Assembly (NCBI RefSeq): GCF_028331445.1
Contig: NZ_JAQMHX010000005.1
Span: 124,001 to 188,000 of the forward strand
Direction of reading: 5' to 3'
From: Candidatus Phyllobacterium onerii
GTDB taxonomy: Bacteria > Pseudomonadota > Alphaproteobacteria > Rhizobiales > Rhizobiaceae
Length of the DNA stretch: 64,000 nt
Of the stretch, positions 51,201 to 59,463 are shown piece by piece (position 1 is the stretch's first letter; every line of letters starts with the position of its first letter). Position numbers and translations under genes: made by a program. The notes below the pieces were generated by a model that saw only the letters and a program-made list of their open reading frames with translations, made no database searches and was not told the origin of the DNA.

Positions 51201-51755
51201 ATGGCCAGCCTAGACCTAGACATCGGCACACTGAAATCCCGCCTCGTTGAGGTGGAGGTTGATAACCCGCTTTATTCGCGCGCACATGATGGGAAGTCCG
51301 CTAACCCTCGGAAGACAACGGCACGGCTGAATGTATTGGAAAGCGCTATCGTCTCGATGCACAACAAGGGCAAGATAGACGACGTTCAATATGAGGCCGC
51401 TGGACGCTTCAGGGCCCTGGGCGAAACGTGCGGCGCTGCTGGAGCGCGAGCAATCGACTACAGCCAGGTCCGCGTGGACGGGGCGCGCTCAGGGGGCGGT
51501 ACCAGTGATCGACGGATCAACGCCCAGCAGCAGTTAGAGGACTGTCACAAATTCCTTGATAGGGCTGTCGGCCCTGATGCCTTCAAGATCCTCTGGGAGG
51601 TTGCGGTAAAGGGCAATGCGTTGTCCGAGCTTCGGCTACCTCGGCGGGCTACAGACAAGGCAGGGATCTTAGTACAAGTGAGCCTCAACAAGCTGGCGGA
51701 ACACTGGTGCCTTGCTCCCCGAACAAATCACGAACATTCCCGTCATGCCGCTTGA
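51201..51755 (+). CDS. Phage protein with DUF6456-like domain
   Basis: The 184-residue protein has a core matching the DUF6456-type pattern seen in rhizobial prophages: NVLESAIVSMHNKGKIDDVQYEAAGRFRALGE near the middle and CHKFLDRAVGPDAFKILWEV followed by LNKLAEHW at the end. The family has been tied to replication or regulation genes but has no proven function. The ATG at 51201 follows GAGG. It is the first gene under the divergent operator and ends at a terminator. Confidence 0.65.
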   Translation: MASLDLDIGTLKSRLVEVEVDNPLYSRAHDGKSANPRKTTARLNVLESAIVSMHNKGKIDDVQYEAAGRFRALGETCGAAGARAIDYSQVRVDGARSGGGTSDRRINAQQQLEDCHKFLDRAVGPDAFKILWEVAVKGNALSELRLPRRATDKAGILVQVSLNKLAEHWCLAPRTNHEHSRHAA

Positions 51756-51816
51756 TATTGTGTGCAAGTTCTGATAGGGTTTTAGTAGAATTGAGATAGT
51801 CATAACAATACGTTAG

Positions 51817-51852
51817 CCGGTTGTGTTGGGTCGATCCACACAGCCGGTTTTT
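51817..51852 (+). terminator. Rho-independent terminator of DUF6456-like gene
   Basis: CCGGTTGTGT pairs with ACACAGCCGG (one G-U) and is followed by TTTTT, 62 bases after the stop codon. The next 170 bases hold no gene I can support. Confidence 0.85.
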
Positions 51853-52020
51853 CGTTTGGTCGCTGGTGTCTAGCCATGTTCGCCAGTGTCCAAAATGGGC
51901 GGCGGCTTCAATGCCGTAAGTGTAAACCTTTGGCCAGCGGTGTGCCCGCTCTATCGCCGGTGATTCGTTCCGGCCTCTTTGCCAAAGGCATGCCGCAGTA
52001 ACGACCGGCCCGCCCATGTC

Positions 52021-52785
52021 CTATTCGTCTTCAGGCGGCTTTCCGTGTTTCCGCTTGAGAAGTTCGTTTCGATATGCTGGGGAGTTCATGAGGCGCAGCT
52101 TGTTTAGCGTCGCTGTCCGTTCCGCATTGTCGATTTTTGTGTTGATCAACCAATTCCAAACTTGTTTTTCGTCCGGATTAATTGTCGAGGGCACAAAATC
52201 ACTAGTCAGTGATCGAAGTCGGCGCATTTCAATCATCATTTCGGAAACTGCGTTCTCGATGTTTGAAAGTTTCTCGTTCTCGCTTTCCTTTTTTGCGGGT
52301 TTAGGTTCAGACAGATCGATCTGTTTGTAGGCGTCCAGAAAATCCGGCCAAAATTTGGCGAATGTTTTTTCAAGTCTTTTCGCATCGAGCGGGTTAGCAG
52401 TGAACGGATTGATCGATCTGAACATATCGAGCATTTCAGTTTCAATCACCCGGACGTATTGAAATTGTGACAAAGGGCTGTTGGCTGTCTCAATTTGATC
52501 GATGCCACAGAGCAGCGGAATCAACCGGCCCTTGACTGATTTGGACAATGCGCCAGCTTCAAACATTATCCAGGGCGCGGTGAGGTTTTTCTTGGTAACC
52601 ACAACGATGCCAAAATCAATCTCCGCAAGATTGTTACCAACATTGCTGAGCCAGCGCTCGCCCTTTGCAATGTCCTGGGAGGAAACATAGACCTCAACGT
52701 CCTGAATTACGCTGGGTACCCAGTCTCGTAACAGTTCGGCTACTTCTCGACTTTCGCTACCCGACCAGCTGGCAAACACCTTCAT
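52021..52785 (-). CDS. TIR-domain protein
   Basis: The first 95 residues are a bacterial TIR domain: MKVFASWSGSESREVAELL (strand A with the FxSW start), VEVYVSSQDIAKGERWLSNV, FGIVVVTKKNLTAPWIMFEAGAL with Glu76 in the position of the catalytic residue of NADase TIR domains, and GRLIPLLCGID. A helical region with a Lys/Glu-rich linker (residues 158-190) follows, and the last 50 residues are basic. The 254-residue protein starts at 52785 after GGGGGAG. TIR proteins often act in antiphage abortive infection by cleaving NAD; a prophage-borne copy may exclude other phages. No Thoeris-like partner is adjacent. Confidence 0.82.
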   Translation of the reverse strand: MKVFASWSGSESREVAELLRDWVPSVIQDVEVYVSSQDIAKGERWLSNVGNNLAEIDFGIVVVTKKNLTAPWIMFEAGALSKSVKGRLIPLLCGIDQIETANSPLSQFQYVRVIETEMLDMFRSINPFTANPLDAKRLEKTFAKFWPDFLDAYKQIDLSEPKPAKKESENEKLSNIENAVSEMMIEMRRLRSLTSDFVPSTINPDEKQVWNWLINTKIDNAERTATLNKLRLMNSPAYRNELLKRKHGKPPEDE

Positions 52786-52875
52786 TTCAACTCCCCCCGC
52801 ATAAGATTTGACCATTAATCGGCTGATCAGCCGACGGCAAGGCATTGGCACCGAATTAGTTAACGAGGCATCCAT

Positions 52876-53109
52876 ATGCGCGAACTGCTTACTATCATCG
52901 AGAGTGCCAAGTCTGCCATGATAGCGGAGGGCACAGACCGGTTGGCACTATACGAATGGGAAGCGGAAGCGCTCAAGAGAAGCGGCTGCCGTCTCCCTCA
53001 CAATGCAATCATCATTCCCAAGCAGATACCGCCGATAGCTGCAATCGATAATGGACCGGCTGGCCGCCGTGCACCCGCGATATGTGAGACCATCAGTTTT
53101 GAATTTTAA
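52876..53109 (+). CDS. Hypothetical small phage protein
   Basis: A 77-residue frame with GAGG seven bases before the ATG. It has a helical N-terminus (ELLTIIESAKSAMIAEGTD) and a basic Pro-rich end. No family is recognised. It lies divergent from the TIR gene, in a segment with several unknown small genes. Confidence 0.5.
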   Translation: MRELLTIIESAKSAMIAEGTDRLALYEWEAEALKRSGCRLPHNAIIIPKQIPPIAAIDNGPAGRRAPAICETISFEF

Positions 53110-53154
53110 TTATTACGTGTAATCCTCGCCAAGATTAATTTTGCGGGGGTGGTG

Positions 53155-53451
53155 ATGGACGAAACAACGGGTCTTTTGGACCAGAGTGACAAAGAGAAGC
53201 TTCTAAATTGGGTCAGTACGAAAGGTCACGGTGATCCAAAGTGCCCGGTTTGTTCAACAAACAAGTGGGGTGTAGCGAACCATCTTATTCGTGGCCCAAT
53301 ATATACCCCACGAACAACGTCTTTGGGTGGTCCCTCGTACCCATTTGTGGTCTTATTCTGTGACAACTGTGGGTATACGCGCTCATTTATGGCCGTGATG
53401 GTTGGGTTGGTTCCACCATCTTCCTCTGCAGGGAGCGGGGATGATGACTGA
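53155..53451 (+). CDS. Putative zinc-ribbon protein
   Basis: This 98-residue protein has two Cys pairs, CPVC (GDPKCPVCSTNKW) and CDNC (LFCDNCGYTRSF), arranged as a zinc ribbon. Between them lie about 40 mostly beta residues, and the C-terminus is hydrophobic (FMAVMVGLVP) then acidic. Its last codons overlap the next gene. Function is unknown. Confidence 0.65.
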   Translation: MDETTGLLDQSDKEKLLNWVSTKGHGDPKCPVCSTNKWGVANHLIRGPIYTPRTTSLGGPSYPFVVLFCDNCGYTRSFMAVMVGLVPPSSSAGSGDDD

Positions 53452-53827
53452 GCCAGCTGAGATAAATATCGACACTGGTCTTAGTTCCGCCATTCAGGTT
53501 TATACGGGTGTGCCAAAATACCTAATTCGCCACAGTATCTCAGATGAAGAGCTCACTATGCTTTGCGAAAAGACAAAGGATTTTGTAGACGAAATCATGT
53601 GGGCAGCAATTGGGGCGGTCGTGGGATCCGCGCCGAACGTAATAGCATCCTGGATGACCGTAGTTCCGGGTGCAGCGAGCGAAGGACGGGCACATAACTA
53701 TGTCTTCGTCGCAGCACTTGCTGTTGCCATCGTTACGGGTTGGATTCGCTTCAACCGAGGCAGACGGTCTACTTCGTTAGAAGAGCAAATCAGGAACCGT
53801 ACGAACGAGCAGCACGGACAGGCTTAA
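53441..53827 (+). CDS. Small membrane protein of unknown function
   Basis: This 128-residue protein starts inside the zinc-ribbon gene (ATG 53441, ribosome site GGAGCGGGG). An N-terminal soluble part (about 45 residues) is followed by two membrane helices (around IMWAAIGAVVGSAPNVI and NYVFVAALAVAIVTGWI) and a basic tail. Translational coupling to the zinc-ribbon gene suggests a joint role. It resembles no family I can name. Confidence 0.65.
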   Translation: MMTEPAEINIDTGLSSAIQVYTGVPKYLIRHSISDEELTMLCEKTKDFVDEIMWAAIGAVVGSAPNVIASWMTVVPGAASEGRAHNYVFVAALAVAIVTGWIRFNRGRRSTSLEEQIRNRTNEQHGQA

Positions 53828-53865
53828 GCAGTGCTCGGAGCAAGAGTTCTGGTCGAACAGTCTAG

Positions 53866-54168
53866 CTAGCTTCTAACTTGGCAGATGAATCGCTCTAAGC
53901 CTGCTTCGTTGTGCTTGTAACCTTTTCGAGGTGCATCAGAAATTTGATCCAAAAGGCGGACTGAGCTCATGTCCTTCACGCTCATCAGCCGCCAATCTGG
54001 CTCGTCGTTAATCTTGCTCATATTTCGAAGTTGCCAACCGAAAACTGCTTGGTGCTGATCCTTTTTAACACCGGCGGCATGCACTTCCACAATACGAGTC
54101 GTGCCTTTGTAATGAACCTCGAGGCACTTGCCTTCCCGCAAAGCCTGACAAGCTGTGTCGATAATCAT
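53866..54168 (-). CDS. Stand-alone WYL-like protein
   Basis: This 100-residue protein resembles the stand-alone WYL-type beta barrels seen on mobile elements: ALREGKCLEVHYKGTTRIVEVHAAG, then FGWQLRN, PDWRLMSVKDMSSVRLLD and APRKGYKHNEAGLERFICQ. WYL domains often bind nucleic acids or nucleotides and regulate defence genes. Ribosome site AGGGGGACG before the ATG at 54168. Confidence 0.65.
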   Translation of the reverse strand: MIIDTACQALREGKCLEVHYKGTTRIVEVHAAGVKKDQHQAVFGWQLRNMSKINDEPDWRLMSVKDMSSVRLLDQISDAPRKGYKHNEAGLERFICQVRS

Positions 54169-54192
54169 TCGTCCCCCTACGCATTTGTGTGA

Positions 54193-54396
54193 CTAAGCGA
54201 GTTGCCTCATGGCTTCGCCCCACTGAGTGGCGACAGCCTCTGGTTCCTCTTCCACCATAATGCAGAAGTGGCTCGGCGACTGGTTTCCCAGTGTGTGAAT
54301 TGTGGTGTGTTTAGAGTCGGAAAACTTTTCGACCGCAACAATCGTGTTTGGGTTTACATAAACAGCTTTTCCGTGCGCGGACGTAAATTTGAGCAT
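54193..54396 (-). CDS. Hypothetical small protein
   Basis: A 67-residue product with a regular beta-rich N-terminus (LKFTSAHGKAVYVNPNTIVAVEKF) and an acidic helical end. AAGGATG precedes the ATG at 54396. Function is unknown; it follows the next gene upstream on the same strand and leads into the WYL-like gene. Confidence 0.6.
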   Translation of the reverse strand: MLKFTSAHGKAVYVNPNTIVAVEKFSDSKHTTIHTLGNQSPSHFCIMVEEEPEAVATQWGEAMRQLA

Positions 54397-54414
54397 GCGA
54401 GCATCCTTCGTGGG

Positions 54415-54642
54415 TTAGAAAATGTTCCTGATAAAGGGTATGCCATCGCCACCTTGAGCGTCGGCCCTTGCCTTGTCCAACAACGTTTCTCGCCTCCTGC
54501 GTGAGCGTTTGGCAACCAGCTTCAATGCTGTTCGAGATATGCGGAAGCGACCGCAACTTGGGCAATCAAATTCTGCGTAATCGCCAACGGTCGGGATCAC
54601 CTCAACCGGTTCGTCTGAGATAGGGCATGTAGTGCTTGTCAT
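54415..54642 (-). CDS. Small zinc-finger-like protein
   Basis: This 75-residue protein has CPISDEPVEVIP and DCPSCGRFRIS, giving a four-Cys-like site (CxxS...CPSC), then an Arg-rich helix (AKRSRRRRETLL). It probably binds nucleic acid. The ATG at 54642 has a strong ribosome site (GGAGGAGG). It is divergent from the terminase genes. Confidence 0.65.
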   Translation of the reverse strand: MTSTTCPISDEPVEVIPTVGDYAEFDCPSCGRFRISRTALKLVAKRSRRRRETLLDKARADAQGGDGIPFIRNIF

Positions 54643-54710
54643 AGTCGGCCTCCTCCAAGGCCTTGAGGGCAATCAACAGCCTATCCACTAAGAAAGCAAG
54701 CGAGTTGCTA

Positions 54711-55166
54711 ATGGTTAGAACCAAGGAACCCGGCAAGCGCCCGCTGGAGTTCAAGCAACCAACTGCTGATATCATCTGCGAGCGTATAGCGTGCGGCCAG
54801 AGTGTCCGTGAGATTTGCCTGGATGAGAACATGCCGGCAATGTCCACGGTGTTTAAGTGGCTGTCTCGTGTGGAAGCCTTCGCGGAGCAATACGCGCGTG
54901 CGCGAGATGCCCAGGCTGACACGCTCTTCGATGAAATTCTGACGATTGCCGATGATGGTTCCAATGACTTCATGGAACGCAAGGACGGTGAGGGCGGAAC
55001 ACTCGGCTGGAAGGAAAACGGGGAAGCAATTCGCCGCTCCCAACTCCGTGTCGATGCCCGTAAGTGGATGGCCGGGAAGCTCCGTCCCAAGAAATATGGT
55101 GAGAAGCTGGATATCGAGCACTCCGGCATGGTTGTGACCATCGCGAAGGAAGACAGTGCCCTTTAA
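54711..55166 (+). CDS. Terminase small subunit
   Basis: The 151-residue protein fits the small-terminase group that recognises packaging DNA. The N-terminal helix-turn-helix is CERIACGQSVREICLDENM with PAMSTVFKWLSRVE, followed by a helical oligomerisation region (FAEQYARARDAQADTLFDEI) and LRVDARKWMAGKLRPKKYG. It overlaps the large subunit by eleven bases. The start at 54711 is chosen because the longer frame overlaps the divergent gene. Confidence 0.82.
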   Translation: MVRTKEPGKRPLEFKQPTADIICERIACGQSVREICLDENMPAMSTVFKWLSRVEAFAEQYARARDAQADTLFDEILTIADDGSNDFMERKDGEGGTLGWKENGEAIRRSQLRVDARKWMAGKLRPKKYGEKLDIEHSGMVVTIAKEDSAL

Positions 55167-56550
55167 GCTGACGGACAAGCAGAAGGTCCTGCGGGACAGT
55201 CTGCTCCTGAATGCTGCGAAGCACTCATTGATCTACGGGGGCTCACGCTCCGGCAAGACGTTCCTGTATTGCCACGGGATCAACACCCGAGCATTGCGGG
55301 CTGCAGGATCGCGTCACGGTATCTTCCGTAAGCATGGCGTTGCGGTCAAGCAATCGATCGGTGCCGACACCATGCCCAAGGCATTGGCGTTGGCCTATCC
55401 CGAGGTGAAGTACAAATATTATGAGCAGGACGGAATGTTCCTGTTTCCAAATGAATCTGAAATCTGGCTAGCTGGTCTGGATGACAAAGAGCGGGTTGAT
55501 AAGGTCCTCGGCAAGGAATACGCGACTATCTACGAGAATGAAGCGTCTGAGATAAGCTATGACGCACACACCACGCTTGCCTCTCGTTTGGCGCAAAAGG
55601 TCGAGGTGACCACAGGGCCTGACACCGGCTCATCGTTGCCTCTCAAGAGCTATGTGGATCTTAATCCGACAACTCAAGCCCATTGGACGCACAAGCTGTT
55701 CGTGCAGGGTGTCGAGCCTGAGAGTAAACGCCCGGTCAACCGCTTCGACTATGTGTTTGGCGTAGCCAATCCGGAGGACAACGAAGAGAACCTGCCTCCT
55801 GGCTACATCAATACGCTGGCGACAATGCCGGAAGCGGCAAGGCGTCGGTTCTATCTCGGTGAATACTCGGGTGATAGCAAAGACGCTCTCTGGAACCGTG
55901 CTTCAATTCAGAAGCTGTTCCTGCGGCATGACAATGAACTGCCAGTGTTCCGCCGTATCGTGGTTGCGATCGATCCTGCAGCCAAGTCGATACCGGGTTC
56001 TGATGAAACCGGCATTGTTGTCGTTGCGATAGACGAGAAGGGGCAGGGCTACGTACTGGCTGACGGGTCCGGGGTATTCAAGCCGGAAGATTGGGCGAAA
56101 GCCGCAATCACGCTCTACAAATATTACAAGGCTGACTGCATCGTTGCCGAGGTAAATCAAGGTGGTGAGATGGTCGAGGCTGTCATTCAGGCTCAGGCTC
56201 CCAATCTTACCGTCAAGATGGTTCATGCAACCCGTGGCAAGTATGTGAGGGCTGAACCTATTGCGGCGCTTTATGCTCGTGGCCGTATCCTGCATGTGGG
56301 TGACTTCGAAACGCTCGAAGACCAGATGTGCAATTTTACTGCCGACTTCGACCGGAACGGGCAGGGTTATTCACCTGACCGAATGGACGCACTCGTGTGG
56401 GGCTTCACTGAACTATTCCCCGGCCTCATCGAGGACCGGAGAGACCAGACACCAAGACAGGCTGTAGCTGAAGACTACGACCCGTTTCATCGGCCTAGCC
56501 AAGGTCACAACAGACCGGCCACGGCTGGCATGAACTACGAACCGTTTTGA
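55156..56550 (+). CDS. Terminase large subunit
   Basis: The packaging motor has an N-terminal ATPase with Walker A (LIYGGSRSGKTFLYCHG) and Walker B (YATIYENEASEI), and a C-terminal RNase H-type nuclease beginning at FRRIVVAIDPAAK with its metal-binding Asp and ending with SPDRMDALVWGF. The 464-residue protein starts at the GTG at 55156. It is the phage marker gene best suited to place this prophage. Confidence 0.93.
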   Translation: MPFKLTDKQKVLRDSLLLNAAKHSLIYGGSRSGKTFLYCHGINTRALRAAGSRHGIFRKHGVAVKQSIGADTMPKALALAYPEVKYKYYEQDGMFLFPNESEIWLAGLDDKERVDKVLGKEYATIYENEASEISYDAHTTLASRLAQKVEVTTGPDTGSSLPLKSYVDLNPTTQAHWTHKLFVQGVEPESKRPVNRFDYVFGVANPEDNEENLPPGYINTLATMPEAARRRFYLGEYSGDSKDALWNRASIQKLFLRHDNELPVFRRIVVAIDPAAKSIPGSDETGIVVVAIDEKGQGYVLADGSGVFKPEDWAKAAITLYKYYKADCIVAEVNQGGEMVEAVIQAQAPNLTVKMVHATRGKYVRAEPIAALYARGRILHVGDFETLEDQMCNFTADFDRNGQGYSPDRMDALVWGFTELFPGLIEDRRDQTPRQAVAEDYDPFHRPSQGHNRPATAGMNYEPF

Positions 56551-56823
56551 TTACTGGACGGTGACATTTTCCGGCGCGTCGGATTGACTGTTCGTACGAT
56601 CAATGTGGTCGAGAATAACTCTTGCCATTGTTGCTGCTGCCTCAGTTGGCATAACGAGCCGGCCAATTACAACGTGATCCAAAGAAGCCTTATCCGAATG
56701 GTTGCCACGTGTGACGGCAAATGTAACGCGAACGGTACCGTTCAAAATGTGGGTACCGATGGCATTGTCGGCAAATACGTCAGGCGTGTGGGGATTATAC
56801 AAGACTTTTGGTGGCGTTGCCAT
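56551..56823 (-). CDS. Antisense small gene in the head cassette
   Basis: This 90-residue protein is the only minus-strand gene between terminase and portal, a position typical of phage morons. The pattern ILNGTVRVTFAVTRGN, then VVIGRLVMPTEAAATMARVILDHI weakly resembles DUF3467. The ATG at 56823 follows ACGAGGAAC. Function is unknown. Confidence 0.6.
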   Translation of the reverse strand: MATPPKVLYNPHTPDVFADNAIGTHILNGTVRVTFAVTRGNHSDKASLDHVVIGRLVMPTEAAATMARVILDHIDRTNSQSDAPENVTVQ

Positions 56824-56854
56824 GCGCGTTCCTCGTTGTTGATGAGGCGAGTGT

Positions 56855-57394
56855 ATGACCGAATTGCCCAAAAGCAAGGGAACGGAGCGTTGTCCACTGA
56901 CCATTGACAGCCACAATACTAAAATGCGTTTGCAGCCGATTACCCGTTCTGACCTCGATTACGTCTGCTTGAAATTGCGGGAGAGTGACAAGCGGGAAAT
57001 CTTCGGCATTCGCAGCCATGACAATCCACTGTGGATCGCTGCTGAAACCCTTTGTGTGGCGTCCTATGGCAAGGCCGCAATAGCCTTTTACGATGGCAAA
57101 CCTGCCGCTGTGATTGGTGTATCTCCCAAGCCATGGCCTCACGTCTGGGATGCCTGGGCCTATGGTACTGACGACTTCAACAAGGTTGGCCTGTCACTGA
57201 CGCGCTATGCGCTGAAGGTGCTGAAGCCATACCTGCTGGCACGGCAAGTGCACCGCTTGGAAGCGCCAAGCCGCATGGATCACTCACAAGCGCATTCATG
57301 GCTTCGTGCCCTGGGTGCCACGGATGAAGCAATCCTTCGCTCCTACGGACGCGATGGGGCTGACTACGTCATGTTTAGCTGGACAAGGAAATAG
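56855..57394 (+). CDS. Acetyltransferase-like virion protein
   Basis: The 179-residue protein has a GNAT-like core: AAIAFYDGKPAAVIGVS, the WDAWAYGTDDF segment and a C-terminal SWLRALGATDEAILRSYG motif. Related proteins sit in podovirus head cassettes and in T7-type phages as small internal virion proteins. It may be packaged rather than an enzyme. The ATG at 56855 follows GAGGCGAG; a later ATG at 56924 is possible. Confidence 0.72.
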   Translation: MTELPKSKGTERCPLTIDSHNTKMRLQPITRSDLDYVCLKLRESDKREIFGIRSHDNPLWIAAETLCVASYGKAAIAFYDGKPAAVIGVSPKPWPHVWDAWAYGTDDFNKVGLSLTRYALKVLKPYLLARQVHRLEAPSRMDHSQAHSWLRALGATDEAILRSYGRDGADYVMFSWTRK

Positions 57395-57395
57395 C

Positions 57396-57638
57396 ATGAA
57401 TCACGAGCGTTACGCTGTCGCCCTGTGCCTTGTGTACGGGGCTTTAGGTGTTGGTGGCCTGATCCTGTTTCACTCCGTCAACGGCAATCCCTACGGCGCT
57501 GGTGCGGCGCTCCTGTCTGCCGCTGCTGCCTATGCCTCTTCCAATGCTCTGCTCGTTGGCAGGGCCTTTATGTACGAAGCCTGCGTGATTGCATCGCTGG
57601 TCTTCGCCGTCGCTTCCTTCTCATTGATGGTGTTCTGA
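57396..57638 (+). CDS. Small phage membrane protein
   Basis: An 80-residue protein that is nearly all hydrophobic, with three likely membrane helices (around VALCLVYGALGVGGLILF, GAALLSAAAAYASSNALL and ACVIASLVFAVASFSLMV). It may be a holin-like protein, but its position in the head cassette is unusual for one and no endolysin is adjacent. Confidence 0.6.
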   Translation: MNHERYAVALCLVYGALGVGGLILFHSVNGNPYGAGAALLSAAAAYASSNALLVGRAFMYEACVIASLVFAVASFSLMVF

Positions 57639-57639
57639 T

Positions 57640-57849
57640 ATGTGCTTCGCATCTTCTCCCAAGATACCTGAGGCCGCCAAGGCTCCTCCGCCTCCTGATC
57701 CGAACAAGGCAACACTGGAAGCGGCGAACACTGCTCGTGAGCGTGCGCTTGCTGGTTCGACCTCAGGCCGTGCTTCCACGATGCTGACCAATCTGACCGA
57801 TGCCGATGTTGCTGGCACCGCGAAGAAGAAAACCCTGTTGGGTCAATAG
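57640..57849 (+). CDS. Small phage protein preceding portal
   Basis: This 69-residue protein starts MCFASSPKIPEAAKAPPPPDP and continues with a helix. Similar small Cys-start proteins are regular neighbours of portal genes in podoviruses. It lies one base after the membrane protein gene and three bases before the portal gene. Function is unknown. Confidence 0.7.
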   Translation: MCFASSPKIPEAAKAPPPPDPNKATLEAANTARERALAGSTSGRASTMLTNLTDADVAGTAKKKTLLGQ

Positions 57850-57852
57850 AAC

Positions 57853-59463
57853 ATGAACGCAGAGACGCTATTCGCACGATTTGACGCGCTGAATAGCGAA
57901 CGTCAGACGTTTCTGTCTCACTGGCAGGAAGTGGCAGACTTCGTGTTTCCACGCCGTGCCGACTTCACCACGACCAGAACACCGGGTGAGAAGCGACAGA
58001 CGCACATCTTCGACGCAACTGGCACGAATGCGCTTGAGCTCCTGGCCGCTGGCTTGCATGGCATGGCGACAAACCCAGCATCACGCTGGTTTTCACTGAA
58101 GCTGCAGAACGCCGAGCTGATGGCAAACACTGCCGTCAAGCGGTACCTCGCTGACGTTGAAGATATCATTTTCGGCTACATGCACTCGCCGTCCTCCTCA
58201 ATCACGACGCACCTGCATGAGTTGTATCTGGACTATGCCGCCTTCGGTACTGCCGTCATGTTCATCGGCAAGGCGAAGAACGACAATCTGCTCTTTCAAA
58301 GCCGCTTCCTTGGTGAATGCGTCATTGATGAGAATGCAGAGGGCGTAGTCGATACCGTCATCCGCTGCTTCAAAATGACTGTTCGGCAATGTTTCCAGAC
58401 ATGGGGCGAAAAGTGCTCGGACGCTATCAAGAAGATGCATGCCGATGGCAAGGTGAACGAGAAGGTGGAGTTGCTGCACGCTGTCTGCCCTCGCGAAGAC
58501 CATGACTACACCAAGAAAGACGCACTCAACATGCCGTATGCCTCCATCTACATGGAGCGCAAGGCAAAGGCTGTCCTGAACGAAGGCGGGTTTGAAGAAT
58601 TCCCGTATGCCGTTCCTCGCTGGTACAAGGTTTCCGGCGAAGTCTATGGCCGCTCTCCTGCAATGTCGGCATTGCCCGATATCAAGATGCTGCAGGAGAT
58701 GATGAAAACCACCATCAAGGGTGCACAGAAGCAGGTCGATCCGCCTCTGCTGGTTCCTGATGATGGAATGCTAGGGCCTGTCCGGACTGTTCCTGGCGGG
58801 CTTAATTTTTATCGTGGCGAGCGTGAGATTACGCCGCTGCTGACTGGCGGTAACCTGAACATCTCGCTTGAGATGATGCAGGATCTTCGCAACCGGATCA
58901 TGACGACATTCTTTGTCGATCAGCTCCAGATGGTTGGCGACGCCAAGATGACCGCAACGGAAGTCACGCAGCGCACCGAAGAGCGCATGCGCCTTCTAGG
59001 CCCGATCCTTGGCCGCATGGAAAGTGAACTGCTCGGACCCATCATTAATCGGATCTTCGGTCTGCTGCTTCGCATGGGCAAGCTACCTGAACAGCCTGAA
59101 GAGCTCGATGACCAGGAATGGGTTGTTGAGTACGTTTCGCCTATTGCGCTGGCACAGCGTGGCCAAAAGGTCGAGCGTGTACTGAATGCCCTGACCATCG
59201 CCGGTCAAATGGCTGCTGTTGCCGATAGCGGATCGCCTTCGCTTTCCCGCTTGAAGGGTGATGCCATCCTGCCGTGGGTATTCACGGAACTGAATGCCGA
59301 TCCTGACTTGCTCGAAGACGATGAAGCCGTTGCGGCCAAAGCCCAGAACGGTGCGATGGCTGCTGCTGCCGGTCCTGCTGCGATGGCTGCTGATGCCTTC
59401 GCCAAGGTCGGGCAGGGTGCCAAGTCCTTCGCTGAAGCTCAGAACGCTGGCACTGTTCAATGA
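57853..59463 (+). CDS. Portal (head-to-tail connector) protein
   Basis: The 536-residue portal of the podovirus head-tail connector family (PF12236-type) forms the dodecameric channel for DNA. Typical segments are NSERQTFLSHWQEVADFVFP, then LAAGLHGMATNPASRWF, YLDYAAFGTAVMFIG, VYGRSPAMSALPDIK and MTATEVTQRTEERM. The Ala-rich C-terminus is normal. It overlaps the next gene by four bases. Confidence 0.93.
   Translation: MNAETLFARFDALNSERQTFLSHWQEVADFVFPRRADFTTTRTPGEKRQTHIFDATGTNALELLAAGLHGMATNPASRWFSLKLQNAELMANTAVKRYLADVEDIIFGYMHSPSSSITTHLHELYLDYAAFGTAVMFIGKAKNDNLLFQSRFLGECVIDENAEGVVDTVIRCFKMTVRQCFQTWGEKCSDAIKKMHADGKVNEKVELLHAVCPREDHDYTKKDALNMPYASIYMERKAKAVLNEGGFEEFPYAVPRWYKVSGEVYGRSPAMSALPDIKMLQEMMKTTIKGAQKQVDPPLLVPDDGMLGPVRTVPGGLNFYRGEREITPLLTGGNLNISLEMMQDLRNRIMTTFFVDQLQMVGDAKMTATEVTQRTEERMRLLGPILGRMESELLGPIINRIFGLLLRMGKLPEQPEELDDQEWVVEYVSPIALAQRGQKVERVLNALTIAGQMAAVADSGSPSLSRLKGDAILPWVFTELNADPDLLEDDEAVAAKAQNGAMAAAAGPAAMAADAFAKVGQGAKSFAEAQNAGTVQ

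Noticed and set aside
51685-52017. 110-codon minus-strand frame between DUF6456-like gene and TIR gene
   Set aside because: Crosses a strong terminator and overlaps the end of a plus-strand gene; no ribosome site or domain.
52021-53827. Thoeris defence system
   Set aside because: A TIR gene is present but there is no ThsA-like gene with SIR2 or Macro/SLOG domains; neighbours are a zinc ribbon and a membrane protein of unknown family.
57396-57638. Holin
   Set aside because: Three hydrophobic helices fit, but it sits in the head cassette with no lysis gene adjacent; left as membrane protein of unknown role.
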